Below are positions 26,101 to 33,852 of a stretch of 64,000 bases of DNA, in pieces. The first letter of the stretch is position 1. Each line of letters opens with the position of its first letter. A program made the translations under genes and the position numbers. The stretch is taken from positions 62,001 through 126,000 of the forward strand of contig JAFVZB010000068.1 in NCBI GenBank assembly GCA_017508385.1, given 5' to 3'. This DNA comes from Lentisphaeria bacterium (GTDB lineage Bacteria; Verrucomicrobiota; Lentisphaeria; Victivallales; Victivallaceae). The notes beneath the pieces were generated by a model. That model saw nothing but the letters and a program-made list of their open reading frames with translations. It ran no database searches and had not been told where the DNA came from.

Positions 26101-27134
26101 AAAGACCGAGGTTCGGAGTCGGTGGCGTAAGTGCTCCTGTTGTGAAAGTGAAGGGCAAGCCTGAGGATTTTACCAATTCCGGCAAAATTGCCGAGGCTGA
26201 CGGAAATTACGAGCTTGCACGCTGGAATTATGAAGAGGCTCTGAAAATAAATCCGGAATACTCCGAAGCGATGAAACGTGCCGCCGCCCTTGCATTGAAA
26301 CGCGGCGAGTTTACCCGCAGCAGCGAACTGCTGTCAAAAATGCGTGACAAAGATCCGGTCAACCAGAAACTTGCCCTCGACCTTGCCCGTTCTTATGCAG
26401 GTGAGAAACGCTATGGAAACGCTCTTGCCATTCTCGAAAGTATGCGCAGTGCCCGCATCAATGATCCTGAATTTCAGGAACTTATTTCAGATGTATTTTT
26501 CGGGACAGGACGTTTCGAAGATGCAGAACAGTGTTTGAAAATGGCGTTGAGGGTCAGAAAAAACTCTCCGTCACTGATGATAAAGCTGGCGAAGGTCATA
26601 CTGGCAAGTTCGGCGACCAGGAATACCGAAGCAGCTTCCCTCTACGAAAGAGCCCGTGCCATGGGAGCAAATGCCGATATCGATCTTGAACCGAAGCTCG
26701 GTAAAATGATCGACGAGAGGCGGGATTTTGAAATATTCCTGTTCGATGCGGCTCAGGAGGCTGAACGCAACCGTGATTTTCTTGGCAGTCAATGGTATTA
26801 CAAGCAGCTTATCGAGCTTGGCAGGAACAAAGAAAAATATATTCCGCGTATGGCATTTGCCAAATATATGTGCGACGACCCATCGGCACTTGAAACTTTG
26901 ACTTTCAACGCAAAAACTCCGCTGGGAAATCTGGTGTTGACGTTGATACATCTTAAAAACAAAGATGAGAAACACGCCATTCAGGCAGCGAAGCAGGCGA
27001 AGTTCCTCAACAATGGAAAAGCGGTTGTCATTCCAGACGACTGGCACGAGCTTGCAGTTGAACTCCGGGTTCGTCTCAGAGCCGCAGATTTGGGGTTGAG
27101 AGGAGTAATTTCCGAAAATTTTGCAACAAAGTGA
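23169..27134 (+). CDS. Large secreted coiled-coil/TPR protein
   Basis: 1321 residues. A signal peptide (MKKFVFLICLAVGVLWSLPLEA) is followed by a TPR-like segment (about 30-75). A very long, Glu/Lys/Leu-rich coiled coil fills about 115-985. A C-terminal block of TPR motifs (about 995-1300) follows, e.g. GNYELARWNYEEALKINPEY. No catalytic motif is seen. Such a protein could be a periplasmic or envelope scaffold about 100 nm long. The start codon overlaps the hflX stop. Sequence composition is typical of fibrous proteins, so database matches to myosin or SMC would be spurious. Confidence 0.85.
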   Translation: MKKFVFLICLAVGVLWSLPLEASPWDSWRSAYSCFEQGETFRDKGDYLQALKSFEEALSHYQAVKKARPDWNQRVITMRMEKCRTECEKMRRLLGKNAPASAEQGAGGGKPFTEPELPQRSGDSVELRQAQTKLQQASLELRELRRKQASSRKFENEIANLMRDLRISREEYALLLRRCQLLEEKLKNPDSGSENLKKQLLESSVRYERLKKQYDGTVSRMRTLEESMLNQSGLRNAAENAVIKLRNDNEKLVKTLDELREKIADSSSRIRILEHDLKEANRLRKEAEESSEKRQNAANEAVSASTEHRREILKLKSELDRQNILLRDAVKKYNDSEQQLIATKNKIAALQEQLNSTGQLLEHERNSSKITLKELEQLRDMKNSLETELARVSGELHKSEKRVSERNSKDFIALTKAEKRVQQLQNQLDKIRQEMVKYKVSSEEGRTKSNDLASQVEKLKQELLRITAERNMLAEQDSKQRAKLIKLEKADSELAKLRKNFEALSAENRENRRLAEAAKPREAEFSRIKLRLAELDRLNDSLNREQRLNEELKSVNRKMEKELAETANIRNQFYTAKKRLAELEPLVAEVKALKKLNAELAGAKKFEAQVVALKARIATLEPAVKELESVRKLLNRMNSERNELEKEIARIRNIHAGTQLLDGELKNLRAQYDKLSSDKNELEHRNEALRTRLAALENIDREFERQKKINSQLVAMMPSPQEMKALKDSLAKAQELEKRLAAKDEFEKQLLAINGKMKEELSKLRLAVAEMQNKYGKQSEIPVQKKAEPQVDLEKYKLLELQITSLKKQLESISMREKDKNEKLTLDYEKLKSAISGTNEKNAALEARCVELEAELKKSANELEAARNDIRAVEQLKFELDVLKKRNLQLIGENTNLKNRARIADNSATEITRLKSEAANLRQLAAQLEKAKQAESELAALKLKYSEFDQLKDELTRVNRLNRELYARRDVLEKELRERPRFGVGGVSAPVVKVKGKPEDFTNSGKIAEADGNYELARWNYEEALKINPEYSEAMKRAAALALKRGEFTRSSELLSKMRDKDPVNQKLALDLARSYAGEKRYGNALAILESMRSARINDPEFQELISDVFFGTGRFEDAEQCLKMALRVRKNSPSLMIKLAKVILASSATRNTEAASLYERARAMGANADIDLEPKLGKMIDERRDFEIFLFDAAQEAERNRDFLGSQWYYKQLIELGRNKEKYIPRMAFAKYMCDDPSALETLTFNAKTPLGNLVLTLIHLKNKDEKHAIQAAKQAKFLNNGKAVVIPDDWHELAVELRVRLRAADLGLRGVISENFATK

Positions 27135-27143
27135 AGATAAAAC

Positions 27144-27171
27144 TTGATATTGCCGTGATATCGGCTATATT
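27144..27171 (+). promoter_or_regulatory. Ferredoxin promoter
   Basis: TTGATA (27144-27149), 16 bases, TATATT (27166-27171), followed by a short leader and AAGGAG before the ATG at 27205. Confidence 0.6.
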
Positions 27172-27204
27172 ATAGATAGTTCAACCATTAACAAGGAGAG
27201 AAAA

Positions 27205-27375
27205 ATGGCTGCTAAAGTTGACAAAGAGAAATGCGTCGGTTGCGAGAGCTGCGTCGGAGCTTGCCCCGTCAGTGCTATCGCCGTTGCCGATGGTGTTGCC
27301 CAGATTGATGAGAGCAACTGCATTGAGTGCGGTGCTTGCGTTGGCGAGTGCCCGACCGAGGCAATCAGCCTCTAA
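27205..27375 (+). CDS. 2[4Fe-4S] ferredoxin
   Basis: 56-residue clostridial-type ferredoxin, a soluble electron carrier of low redox potential. Two complete cluster motifs are visible: CVGCESCVGACP (residues 10-21) and CIECGACVGECP (39-50), with the usual pseudo-twofold repeat. It has its own promoter, an AAGGAG ribosome site and a terminator, so it is monocistronic. Its presence suits an anaerobic metabolism. No partner oxidoreductase is adjacent. Confidence 0.95.
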   Translation: MAAKVDKEKCVGCESCVGACPVSAIAVADGVAQIDESNCIECGACVGECPTEAISL

Positions 27376-27400
27376 GCTGAGCTTCAGTTCAAACAATGGT

Positions 27401-27437
27401 CACCTTATCCTGCGGGGTTTGGTGACTTTTGTTTTTC
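27401..27437 (+). terminator. Ferredoxin terminator
   Basis: Stem GTCACC/GGTGAC with a GC-containing loop, followed by TTTTGTTTTT. It covers an in-frame TTG at 27429, arguing that the next gene starts at ATG 27459. Confidence 0.75.
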
Positions 27438-27458
27438 AAGAAGGATGGTGACTCTATC

Positions 27459-28454
27459 ATGTCACAATTTTATTGCGGACATCTTTCAAAAAGTGATATG
27501 CTTTTTGAGTTTTTGAGGTGGGAAATTTTTCCTCAGCTCGGCTGTGATTGCCGGGATGGTATCAGAGTATTCCGCACCAATGGCTCCAATGCAGTTTATA
27601 TTTACGAAGACCGGCAGACTTGTCAGAAGGTTGTTGGTAAGTTCTTCCGCTCCGACCGCCAGAGAGATTGGAACATCGCCAGACGGCGACTGGAACGTGA
27701 GTTTTCAAATATAAATGAGTTCCGCAGATATCTCGGCAAATATCACTATGTTGCCCGTCCGCTCGGACGTAATGAGGATCTCGGTTGTCTGCTGGTCGTC
27801 GAGTATTGCGGTGGTGAGGCTCTTGACAGTGTGATCCTTCGCAGCATCAACAGCGGCAAAGATTCAATACTTTATGAAAAACTCACTTCTCTTGCTTATT
27901 TTCTGGCGACAGTCCACAACCGCTCAGTTCAGGGCAGGGGAGTTGACTTCAATGAGCAGTGTCGTTATTTTGAGTGTATGCTGCAAGGCATTGAAGAAGT
28001 GACCTCAAGAGGTGAACGTGATGCGTTGTGGGATCTGTGTTCCCGGTGGCGCAATGACTGGGCTGTGTGGCAGGATCAGGAGGTGTTGGTGCATGGTGAT
28101 GCCACTCCGTCAAACTTTCTTTTCGGAGATGGCTTGCATGTCATATCCTTTGATATGGAACGGGTAAAGCGTGCCGACCGTTGTTTTGATGTCGGCAGAC
28201 TTGCTGCAGAGCTCCAACACTTTTTTATGAGAACTACCGGCAATAAATATCATGCCGAAAAGTTTATCGGGCATTTTCTGTGGGAATACTGCTGTCATTT
28301 TCCTGACCGTGAAAGTGCGTTCAAAGCCGTTTGCAGCAGGATTCCTTTTTATATGGGCAGCACCCTTTTGCGTATTTCCCGCAACCGTTACCTTGACAAC
28401 AATTACCGCCGCCGTCTTGTAAGCGAAGCGTTTCTTACCCTCGAACGGAAATAA
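27459..28454 (+). CDS. Phosphotransferase (APH/choline kinase-like fold)
   Basis: 331 residues. The catalytic loop VHGDATPSNFLF (H-G-D-x4-N) and the following metal Asp in ISFDMERVKRADRCFDVGRL identify the aminoglycoside phosphotransferase/choline kinase fold. The N-terminal half has a plausible ATP-binding Lys region (QKVVGKFF). The start at 27459 is chosen because the upstream in-frame TTG lies in the ferredoxin terminator. The HAD phosphatase follows two bases later, suggesting a small-molecule phosphorylation/dephosphorylation pair. Antibiotic resistance is not implied; the substrate is unknown. Confidence 0.8.
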   Translation: MSQFYCGHLSKSDMLFEFLRWEIFPQLGCDCRDGIRVFRTNGSNAVYIYEDRQTCQKVVGKFFRSDRQRDWNIARRRLEREFSNINEFRRYLGKYHYVARPLGRNEDLGCLLVVEYCGGEALDSVILRSINSGKDSILYEKLTSLAYFLATVHNRSVQGRGVDFNEQCRYFECMLQGIEEVTSRGERDALWDLCSRWRNDWAVWQDQEVLVHGDATPSNFLFGDGLHVISFDMERVKRADRCFDVGRLAAELQHFFMRTTGNKYHAEKFIGHFLWEYCCHFPDRESAFKAVCSRIPFYMGSTLLRISRNRYLDNNYRRRLVSEAFLTLERK

Positions 28455-28456
28455 TT

Positions 28457-29182
28457 ATGATAAAAGCACTTCTTTTTGACCTTAACGGAACAGTCATTGA
28501 TATATTGACCAACGAAGCTGACGACAACGTTTATCGGGTAACTGCAAATTTTCTCTCTTATTATGGAGTGTATGTGCCGGCGGAAACATTGAAAGAGAGA
28601 TTTTTTCAACTGAACCGCAAACAGAGAAAAGAGTCCGGCGAGGAGTTTCCTGAATTTGACTCGGCAAAAATATTTTCTGAGATAATCAAAGAGTTTTCTT
28701 CAGAAACTCCGGCTGATATTGCGATGTTGAGCTATACATCATCGAGAGTTTTCCGTGCGGCGACACGATACAAACTTACTCTTTATGACGGAGTTTTTGA
28801 TACGTTGAGTTATCTGCACAAATCCTGCCGTATGGCAGCTGTTTCGGATGGACAATCGCTTTGGGCTGTTCCCGAACTCAGATGTTCCGGAATAGAGCAA
28901 TTCTTTTCATTTGTTCTTGTTTCCGGCGACTTCGGATACCGCAAACCCGATGTACGTCTGTTTGAAACTGCGATAAAAAAACTTGGTGTCAGCAGGAGCG
29001 AAATCCTTTTTGTCGGCAACGATATGTACCGGGATGTTTACGGAGCGAAAAATGCAGGAATAAAAAGCGTATTTTTCAAGTCCAACCAGGGGGAGCAGGG
29101 ATATTGCGGAGCTGAACCTGATTACATCATCTATAATTTTCCGCAGCTTATTGAAGCCGTCAACTTTTTTAATGCTCAGTAG
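28457..29182 (+). CDS. HAD family hydrolase
   Basis: 241-residue HAD phosphatase-like protein with an alpha-helical cap. Motif I is DLNGT (residues 8-12), with the usual second Asp replaced by Asn. Motif II Ser/Thr is in AAVSDGQ, motif III Lys in GYRKPD, and motif IV is GNDMYRDVYGAKNAG. Loss of the second Asp can slow phosphoenzyme hydrolysis or fit a mutase-like or dehalogenase-like reaction, but Asn occurs in some annotated phosphatases. It is co-transcribed with the APH-type kinase. Confidence 0.85.
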   Translation: MIKALLFDLNGTVIDILTNEADDNVYRVTANFLSYYGVYVPAETLKERFFQLNRKQRKESGEEFPEFDSAKIFSEIIKEFSSETPADIAMLSYTSSRVFRAATRYKLTLYDGVFDTLSYLHKSCRMAAVSDGQSLWAVPELRCSGIEQFFSFVLVSGDFGYRKPDVRLFETAIKKLGVSRSEILFVGNDMYRDVYGAKNAGIKSVFFKSNQGEQGYCGAEPDYIIYNFPQLIEAVNFFNAQ

Positions 29183-29254
29183 AAGCACCGCAAGGAAAAA
29201 ACATCGGTTGACGGACTTGGTTTTGAAAAATAAATACTCCTGTAATTAAGCCTG

Positions 29255-29290
29255 ATCCTCCATGCTTTTGGCGCAAGGAGGATTTTTTTT
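29255..29290 (+). terminator. Terminator after the HAD gene
   Basis: Stem ATCCTCC (29255-29261) with GGAGGAT (29277-29283), extended by partial pairing of the inner bases, followed immediately by a T8 tract. Confidence 0.85.
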
Positions 29291-29321
29291 GCTTTTTTCT
29301 CTTGAAAAACGCTAAAAAGAC

Positions 29322-29350
29322 TTGCAAAATCAGCGTAAAATCAGTACATT
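29322..29350 (+). promoter_or_regulatory. hisI promoter
   Basis: TTGCAA (29322-29327), 17 bases, TACATT (29345-29350), about 40 bases before the hisI ATG. Confidence 0.5.
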
Positions 29351-29390
29351 GTACCGTGACATTGTTATCTGCGTATTTGAGGGTATTTTT

Positions 29391-29768
29391 ATGAAACTTG
29401 ATTTTGAAAAAACAGACGGACTTATTCCGGCGATCGCTCAGGATTTTGCCACCGGAGAAGTGCTTATGCTGGCATATATAAATGAGGAGGCTTGGAACGA
29501 AACCATTGCCACCGGCAGAGCCGTATATTACTCACGCAGCCGGAAAAAACTCTGGCGCAAAGGCGAAGAGAGCGGAAATGTTCAAGTAATCAAAGATATC
29601 CGGGTCGATTGCGATTGCGATACGGTCATTTTCATGGTCGAACAAATCGGCGGAGCCGCATGTCACACCGGGCACCGCAGCTGTTTTTACACCAGTGTTT
29701 CCGCTGACGGAACAACAAAAGAGTTGAGTGAGCCGATTTTTGACCCGGCAAAAGTTTACGGCAAATAA
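29391..29768 (+). CDS. hisI: Phosphoribosyl-AMP cyclohydrolase
   Basis: 125-residue HisI, third step of histidine synthesis (opens the PR-AMP purine ring). Diagnostic features are [10 protein letters not shown], the Mg2+ site DCDCDT and the zinc ligand segment [10 protein letters not shown]. There is no fused HisE domain, so PR-ATP pyrophosphatase must be encoded elsewhere. GAGGG lies seven bases before the ATG at 29391. No other his gene is nearby; the MurB-Ddl gene follows by 14 bases. Confidence 0.95.
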   Translation: MKLDFEKTDGLIPAIAQDFATGEVLMLAYINEEAWNETIATGRAVYYSRSRKKLWRKGEESGNVQVIKDIRVDCDCDTVIFMVEQIGGAACHTGHRSCFYTSVSADGTTKELSEPIFDPAKVYGK

Positions 29769-29782
29769 CACGGGGGAACAAA

Positions 29783-31873
29783 ATGAAATTATTTAACAAA
29801 ATAGCCAAAAAGTTTCCGGCATTGCCCCTGAAATCCGGAGTTCCGTATCGTGAAATAACGACCCTCGGAGTAGGCAGTGTGCTTCCTGTTCTTGCCGAGC
29901 CTGAGTCGGTTGAGCAACTATCAGAGCTTGTCGGATATCTGAATTCAAAACGGATAGCATGGTTCGTTTTCGGAGCAGGCAGCAACGTTGTCGGTATGGA
30001 TAAACCATACAATGGCATTGGTATCAGATTGAGCAGCAAAGCGTTTTCGGTACAGACAATTGATGATACAAATGTAATTTGCGGAGCCTATGTTCGTCTG
30101 CCCCGTCTGGCGGCTGATCTTGCTGAAGCAGGTCTCGGCGGACTCTCTCCGCTAGCCGGTATTCCGGGCACCATAGGCGGTGCGGTAAGAATGAATGCCG
30201 GAGCAAATGGAACTGAAATCGGTAATTTCGTCCGCAAAGTAAGTGGTATCGATGAGTGCGGCAATGCATGGGAAAAGCTCCATGACGAAATAAACTGGCG
30301 TTATCGCGGCTGTGACATTCCTGCAAATTGGATAATCACTCAGGTAGAGTTTGCATTTACCCGAAGTACGCCTGAAGCCGAGCAGAAAATAATTTCCGAT
30401 GAGCTGGCGGCAAGACGTGCAAGGGAGCCTTTCGGCAGAACTGCCGGCTGTGTGTTCCGCAATGTCTCTTCGGTAGAGCCTGCCGGTATGCTTATAGACC
30501 GATGCGGACTGCGTGACTGCCACTTCGGAAATCTCGCTCTGAGTGCAAAGCACGCCAATTATATAATCAACCTCGGCAGTGCCTCCGAAGAGGAGTACTT
30601 TTCGCTCGTTTCCACCTGCCGCCGTGCGGTTGCCGAAAAATACGGTTTCTATCTGCAGCTCGAACAGTGCTGCATCGACCCTGATTTTACCGACCGCCTG
30701 AACCGTTTTGTTCCGGCAGTGAAAGTTAATGTTCTCGCCGGTGGCACTTCAAGTGAGCGAGAGGTATCATTGCAAAGTGCGACTGCCGTTTACAATGCCC
30801 TCAAAAGAGCCGGACTCGATGCAGTTCTGAGCGATATCAAAAGCTGCCGTGTCACCGATACCATGAAGAACAGCCATGTTGTTTATCCTGTACTGCACGG
30901 CGGTTTCGGAGAAAACGGAGAGCTTCAGAAGCACCTCGAGCGTGAGGGAATAGCTTTTGTCGGCTCAGGTTCAGTAGCCTGCAATCTTATTATGGATAAA
31001 ATCCTTACCAAACGTCTGCTCGACAGATTGATGCTGCCGACTGCCAGATGGAAAATTGCGACAAGGGAAAATCGTGAGTTTCCTGAAGAATTGAAGTTTC
31101 CGGTTATCCTCAAAGTTCCGGATGAGGGTTCGACTTTCGGTATTATCAAGGTTGACTCGCTTGAAGAGTGGAAAGAGGCTCTTGATAAAGAGCTTAAACT
31201 CGCAGATGAAATACTCGTTGAAGAGTTCATCGACGGAATAGAGATCACCGTTCCCATCATTCAGGGGAGGGTGCTTGATGCTATTGAAATACGTTCTCCC
31301 AACGGATTTTATGATTACGATGCAAAATATCTCTACAAAAACGGCCACACGGAGTACTTCTGTCCTCCGGTGAGTTTGAGCGAAAGCGTTATCGAAGAGG
31401 CAAAGCGTTCTGCGTTGATACTCTACCGTGCCGCCGGATGCAGGGATATCCTGCGTGTCGATTTCATTATTGGTAAAAATGACAATATTCCTTATATGCT
31501 CGAAGGAAACGCCATTCCGGGATGCACAGAAACAAGTCTGGTTCCCAAAGCTGCAAAAGCCTCAGGAATATCTTTTGAACGCATGACCACCGATATGGTT
31601 TATGCGGCTCTGCGCCGTCCGGCAAATGCGGCAGGCGGATATACTCTTGATAATGTTCCCAACACACTGCTGGTCAATATAGCCACATGGATGGTGAGAT
31701 TCTGCTGCTGGTGCTGCGGAGTGTTTCTGCTGGCAATCGGAGTTTATCAAATCCAGCACAATATGCCGGGAATTCCGTTGATGCTCAGCGGCATACTCGT
31801 GATTATGGCTGAATCTATTTTCAACTTGCTCAACAAAATGCGGAAAAACTCCGCAACAGGTAAAAAGAAATGA
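29783..31873 (+). CDS. MurB-Ddl fusion with C-terminal membrane segments
   Basis: 696 residues joining two peptidoglycan enzymes. Residues 1-305 are UDP-N-acetylenolpyruvoylglucosamine reductase (MurB): FAD-site FGAGSNVV, AGIPGTIGGAVRMNAGANG and GRTAGCVFRN. The usual catalytic Ser position is Cys223. Residues about 313-625 are D-Ala-D-Ala ligase: HGGFGENG near 372, KVPDEGSTFGI, ATP-grasp VDFI and EGNAIPGCTETS. Residues about 640-683 form two hydrophobic segments with a Lys-rich end, so the enzyme is probably tethered to the inner membrane. There is no stop or frame change between domains. GGGGG lies six bases before the ATG; the stop overlaps the next gene. Confidence 0.93.
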   Translation: MKLFNKIAKKFPALPLKSGVPYREITTLGVGSVLPVLAEPESVEQLSELVGYLNSKRIAWFVFGAGSNVVGMDKPYNGIGIRLSSKAFSVQTIDDTNVICGAYVRLPRLAADLAEAGLGGLSPLAGIPGTIGGAVRMNAGANGTEIGNFVRKVSGIDECGNAWEKLHDEINWRYRGCDIPANWIITQVEFAFTRSTPEAEQKIISDELAARRAREPFGRTAGCVFRNVSSVEPAGMLIDRCGLRDCHFGNLALSAKHANYIINLGSASEEEYFSLVSTCRRAVAEKYGFYLQLEQCCIDPDFTDRLNRFVPAVKVNVLAGGTSSEREVSLQSATAVYNALKRAGLDAVLSDIKSCRVTDTMKNSHVVYPVLHGGFGENGELQKHLEREGIAFVGSGSVACNLIMDKILTKRLLDRLMLPTARWKIATRENREFPEELKFPVILKVPDEGSTFGIIKVDSLEEWKEALDKELKLADEILVEEFIDGIEITVPIIQGRVLDAIEIRSPNGFYDYDAKYLYKNGHTEYFCPPVSLSESVIEEAKRSALILYRAAGCRDILRVDFIIGKNDNIPYMLEGNAIPGCTETSLVPKAAKASGISFERMTTDMVYAALRRPANAAGGYTLDNVPNTLLVNIATWMVRFCCWCCGVFLLAIGVYQIQHNMPGIPLMLSGILVIMAESIFNLLNKMRKNSATGKKK

Positions 31874-32988
31874 AAAAAATCGCCCTTCTATTATTGTTGC
31901 TGCTCACCGTGGCGGGCAGGGCAGGGGAGATGCTGCCCCTCGGAAGCAATGCTCCGGAACTTGATGTAAAAAAATGGGTACACAGGGATTCTGTCACCAT
32001 TGCTCAGTACAGAAATCAGAAAGTTGTCGTTCTCTTCTTCTGGGCTCTTGACAACAACTCCCTCATGGCTTTCAAACCGCTTGCTGAACTGGTCGGTAAA
32101 GTTGGTGACAAAGTTGCCTGGATAGGTGTTGCCGAGGGGGACGAAAATAATATTTCCAAATTCAAACTCACCAAAATACTGCCGTTTCCGGTTGCAGTTG
32201 ACAGTGGAAAGACAGTTGAAGCGTATATGCCTCCCAAAGTCAAATATCCTGCGTGTGCGATCATTGCAAAAGACGGCAGATTGGTGTGGAGAGGGAGCGT
32301 GCGGAGCGTTCCTCATGTACTCAAACGTCTGCTTGCAGGAAAATTGGATATAAACGAAATCGTCCGCAAAGAACAATTTAATATCAGTCTCGGAAAAGCG
32401 GTCAGGAACAAAAACTTTAAGGAGGCTGTTGCGCTCATCGAAAAAGAGCAGAAATTAAAGTTTTCCTCTGAGCTGACAGCTCTTCACCTGCAGATTCTGC
32501 TTGAGGCGAAGGATACAAGCGGAGCAATAAAGATGCTCGATAAGACTATCGAGGAACATCCGGAACTTCCCGGACCGCATTTGTTACGTCAGATGCTTTT
32601 CCGCAGTTATTTCAAGGATGAAGCCAAAGCAGCAAGGGCAGGGCGGGATTCTATTGATAAATTAAAGAAATTTCCGATGGTGCTCGGTAATTTGCTGCAG
32701 AACGAAATGAAACTCTCTCTCGATCAACGCTCTCCTGAGTTCATATACAACATGGCAGAAGCTCTGTATTCATCGAAGAATACTTTGAAGCCGGCAGAGC
32801 AGGGGGCATTGCTGCTTGTTTATGCACAGGCGATGAATATGTGTGCCGATAACGAAAAAGCCGTATCGGCTGCAGCTGAGGCGGAAACTCTTCTGAATGA
32901 TGAGCGTGCTAAAAAAACAGCCATCATGTTGAAAAACTACTGCGAAAAGCTCAATAAACTGCAAAAACAAAAAAAGATTGCAAAATAA
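31870..32988 (+). CDS. Secreted thioredoxin-fold protein with TPR-like C-terminus
   Basis: 372 residues. A signal peptide (MKKIALLLLLLLTVAGRAG) is followed by an AhpC/TlpA-like domain (about 20-160: G-S-N-A-P-E-L-D, VVVLFFWALDNN, then the cis-Pro region YPACAII). The rest is helical and repeat-like (TPR-type). The CxxC active site is absent (WALDN in its place), so it is probably not a thiol oxidoreductase. It is translationally coupled to murB-ddl (ATGA overlap), hinting at an envelope role. Confidence 0.75.
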   Translation: MKKIALLLLLLLTVAGRAGEMLPLGSNAPELDVKKWVHRDSVTIAQYRNQKVVVLFFWALDNNSLMAFKPLAELVGKVGDKVAWIGVAEGDENNISKFKLTKILPFPVAVDSGKTVEAYMPPKVKYPACAIIAKDGRLVWRGSVRSVPHVLKRLLAGKLDINEIVRKEQFNISLGKAVRNKNFKEAVALIEKEQKLKFSSELTALHLQILLEAKDTSGAIKMLDKTIEEHPELPGPHLLRQMLFRSYFKDEAKAARAGRDSIDKLKKFPMVLGNLLQNEMKLSLDQRSPEFIYNMAEALYSSKNTLKPAEQGALLLVYAQAMNMCADNEKAVSAAAEAETLLNDERAKKTAIMLKNYCEKLNKLQKQKKIAK

Positions 32989-33002
32989 CTGGAGTCCGAG
33001 GG

Positions 33003-33031
33003 TTGAATTTATTGTATTTGAGTGATAAATT
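33003..33031 (+). promoter_or_regulatory. Candidate promoter before the small secreted protein
   Basis: TTGAAT (33003-33008), 17 bases, TAAATT (33026-33031), ten bases before the ATG at 33041, so a near-leaderless message. Confidence 0.4.
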
Positions 33032-33040
33032 ATCTTTATT

Positions 33041-33415
33041 ATGAGAAGATACCTTAACATATTATTTTTAGTGCTTGCGCTATCCGTTGCCTGCGTTCCC
33101 AACCGTGTGCAGGCGATGGATCCGGTCACTATTGCAATTCTTGCCCCGATCGCAATTAAGGCAGCTCAAGCGGCAAGACCGTATATCGTGCGCGGATTGA
33201 TAAACCTCGGCAAGGGTTTTGTCAAGATATTAAAGAGTGCATTCGGTTTGGTGTTCCTGCCTTACGGACTTGGAAAAATGATGTTTGCCTGGCCATGGGG
33301 AGGGTTCAGGTCAGGATTTATATACACCTTGAAGGGATTGATTGCTCCTTTCAAGATGTTGTTCCACACCCTGCTTCTGCCGCTCTATATGGTGGGTCTT
33401 GAAATCAATGCCTGA
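33041..33415 (+). CDS. Small secreted hydrophobic protein of unknown function
   Basis: 124 residues. A signal peptide (MRRYLNILFLVLALSVACVPNRVQA) is followed by about 98 mostly hydrophobic and amphipathic residues rich in Gly, Lys and Phe (IAILAPIAIKAAQAARPYIVRG, ending in LLLPLYMVGLEINA). No family is recognised. It could associate with membranes. It precedes the DUF721 gene by two bases in the same direction, so both share a message. Confidence 0.65.
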   Translation: MRRYLNILFLVLALSVACVPNRVQAMDPVTIAILAPIAIKAAQAARPYIVRGLINLGKGFVKILKSAFGLVFLPYGLGKMMFAWPWGGFRSGFIYTLKGLIAPFKMLFHTLLLPLYMVGLEINA

Positions 33416-33417
33416 AA

Positions 33418-33852
33418 ATGAGTGACACCTACCGGTTATCATACGCTCGCAAAAAGGAGCTTTTTGAACGCCGCAAGCGTTTCGGATTGCTTTCCGACTG
33501 GTATGGTGAAGAGTTTGCCAGAACTGAAATCGCAGCCCACACTTCAAAGGTACACTCTATCAGTGCTGATATTGACGAGCTTTTAGGGGAGGTCGTCAAT
33601 AAAGAAAATCAGGCCTACGTTGATCTTGCAGCCAACTGGAAAACGGTCGGCGGAGCAATGGCACAACTGGCGACCCCCGGCGGATTGCGTGACGGAGTGC
33701 TTTACCTTGAGGTCAGACACAGTGCCCTGCTTCGCGAGCTTCATAACATTTCAGAAATAATCCTGCCGAAACTCGCAGAGCGTTACGGCGACGGCGTATT
33801 CAAAGAAATCAAACTGGTCTGCGGCGGCAGAGCCAATTACTCAAGACGTTGA
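33418..33852 (+). CDS. DUF721/DciA-like protein
   Basis: 144 residues. The C-terminal half carries the DUF721 pattern (DGVLYLEVRHSALLRELHNIS, then ILPKLAERYGDGVFKEIKLVCGG), as in DciA, which helps load the replicative helicase. The N-terminal 45 residues are charged and helical (KKELFERRKRFG). Assignment rests on the motif pattern alone. It is co-transcribed with the small secreted protein upstream, an unlikely functional pair. Confidence 0.65.
   Translation: MSDTYRLSYARKKELFERRKRFGLLSDWYGEEFARTEIAAHTSKVHSISADIDELLGEVVNKENQAYVDLAANWKTVGGAMAQLATPGGLRDGVLYLEVRHSALLRELHNISEIILPKLAERYGDGVFKEIKLVCGGRANYSRR

Noticed and set aside
27429-27458. Upstream TTG start for the APH-type kinase
   Set aside because: It lies in the T tract of the ferredoxin terminator.
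27459-28454. Antibiotic (aminoglycoside) resistance kinase
   Set aside because: Only the general fold motif is present; context with a HAD phosphatase suggests ordinary metabolism.
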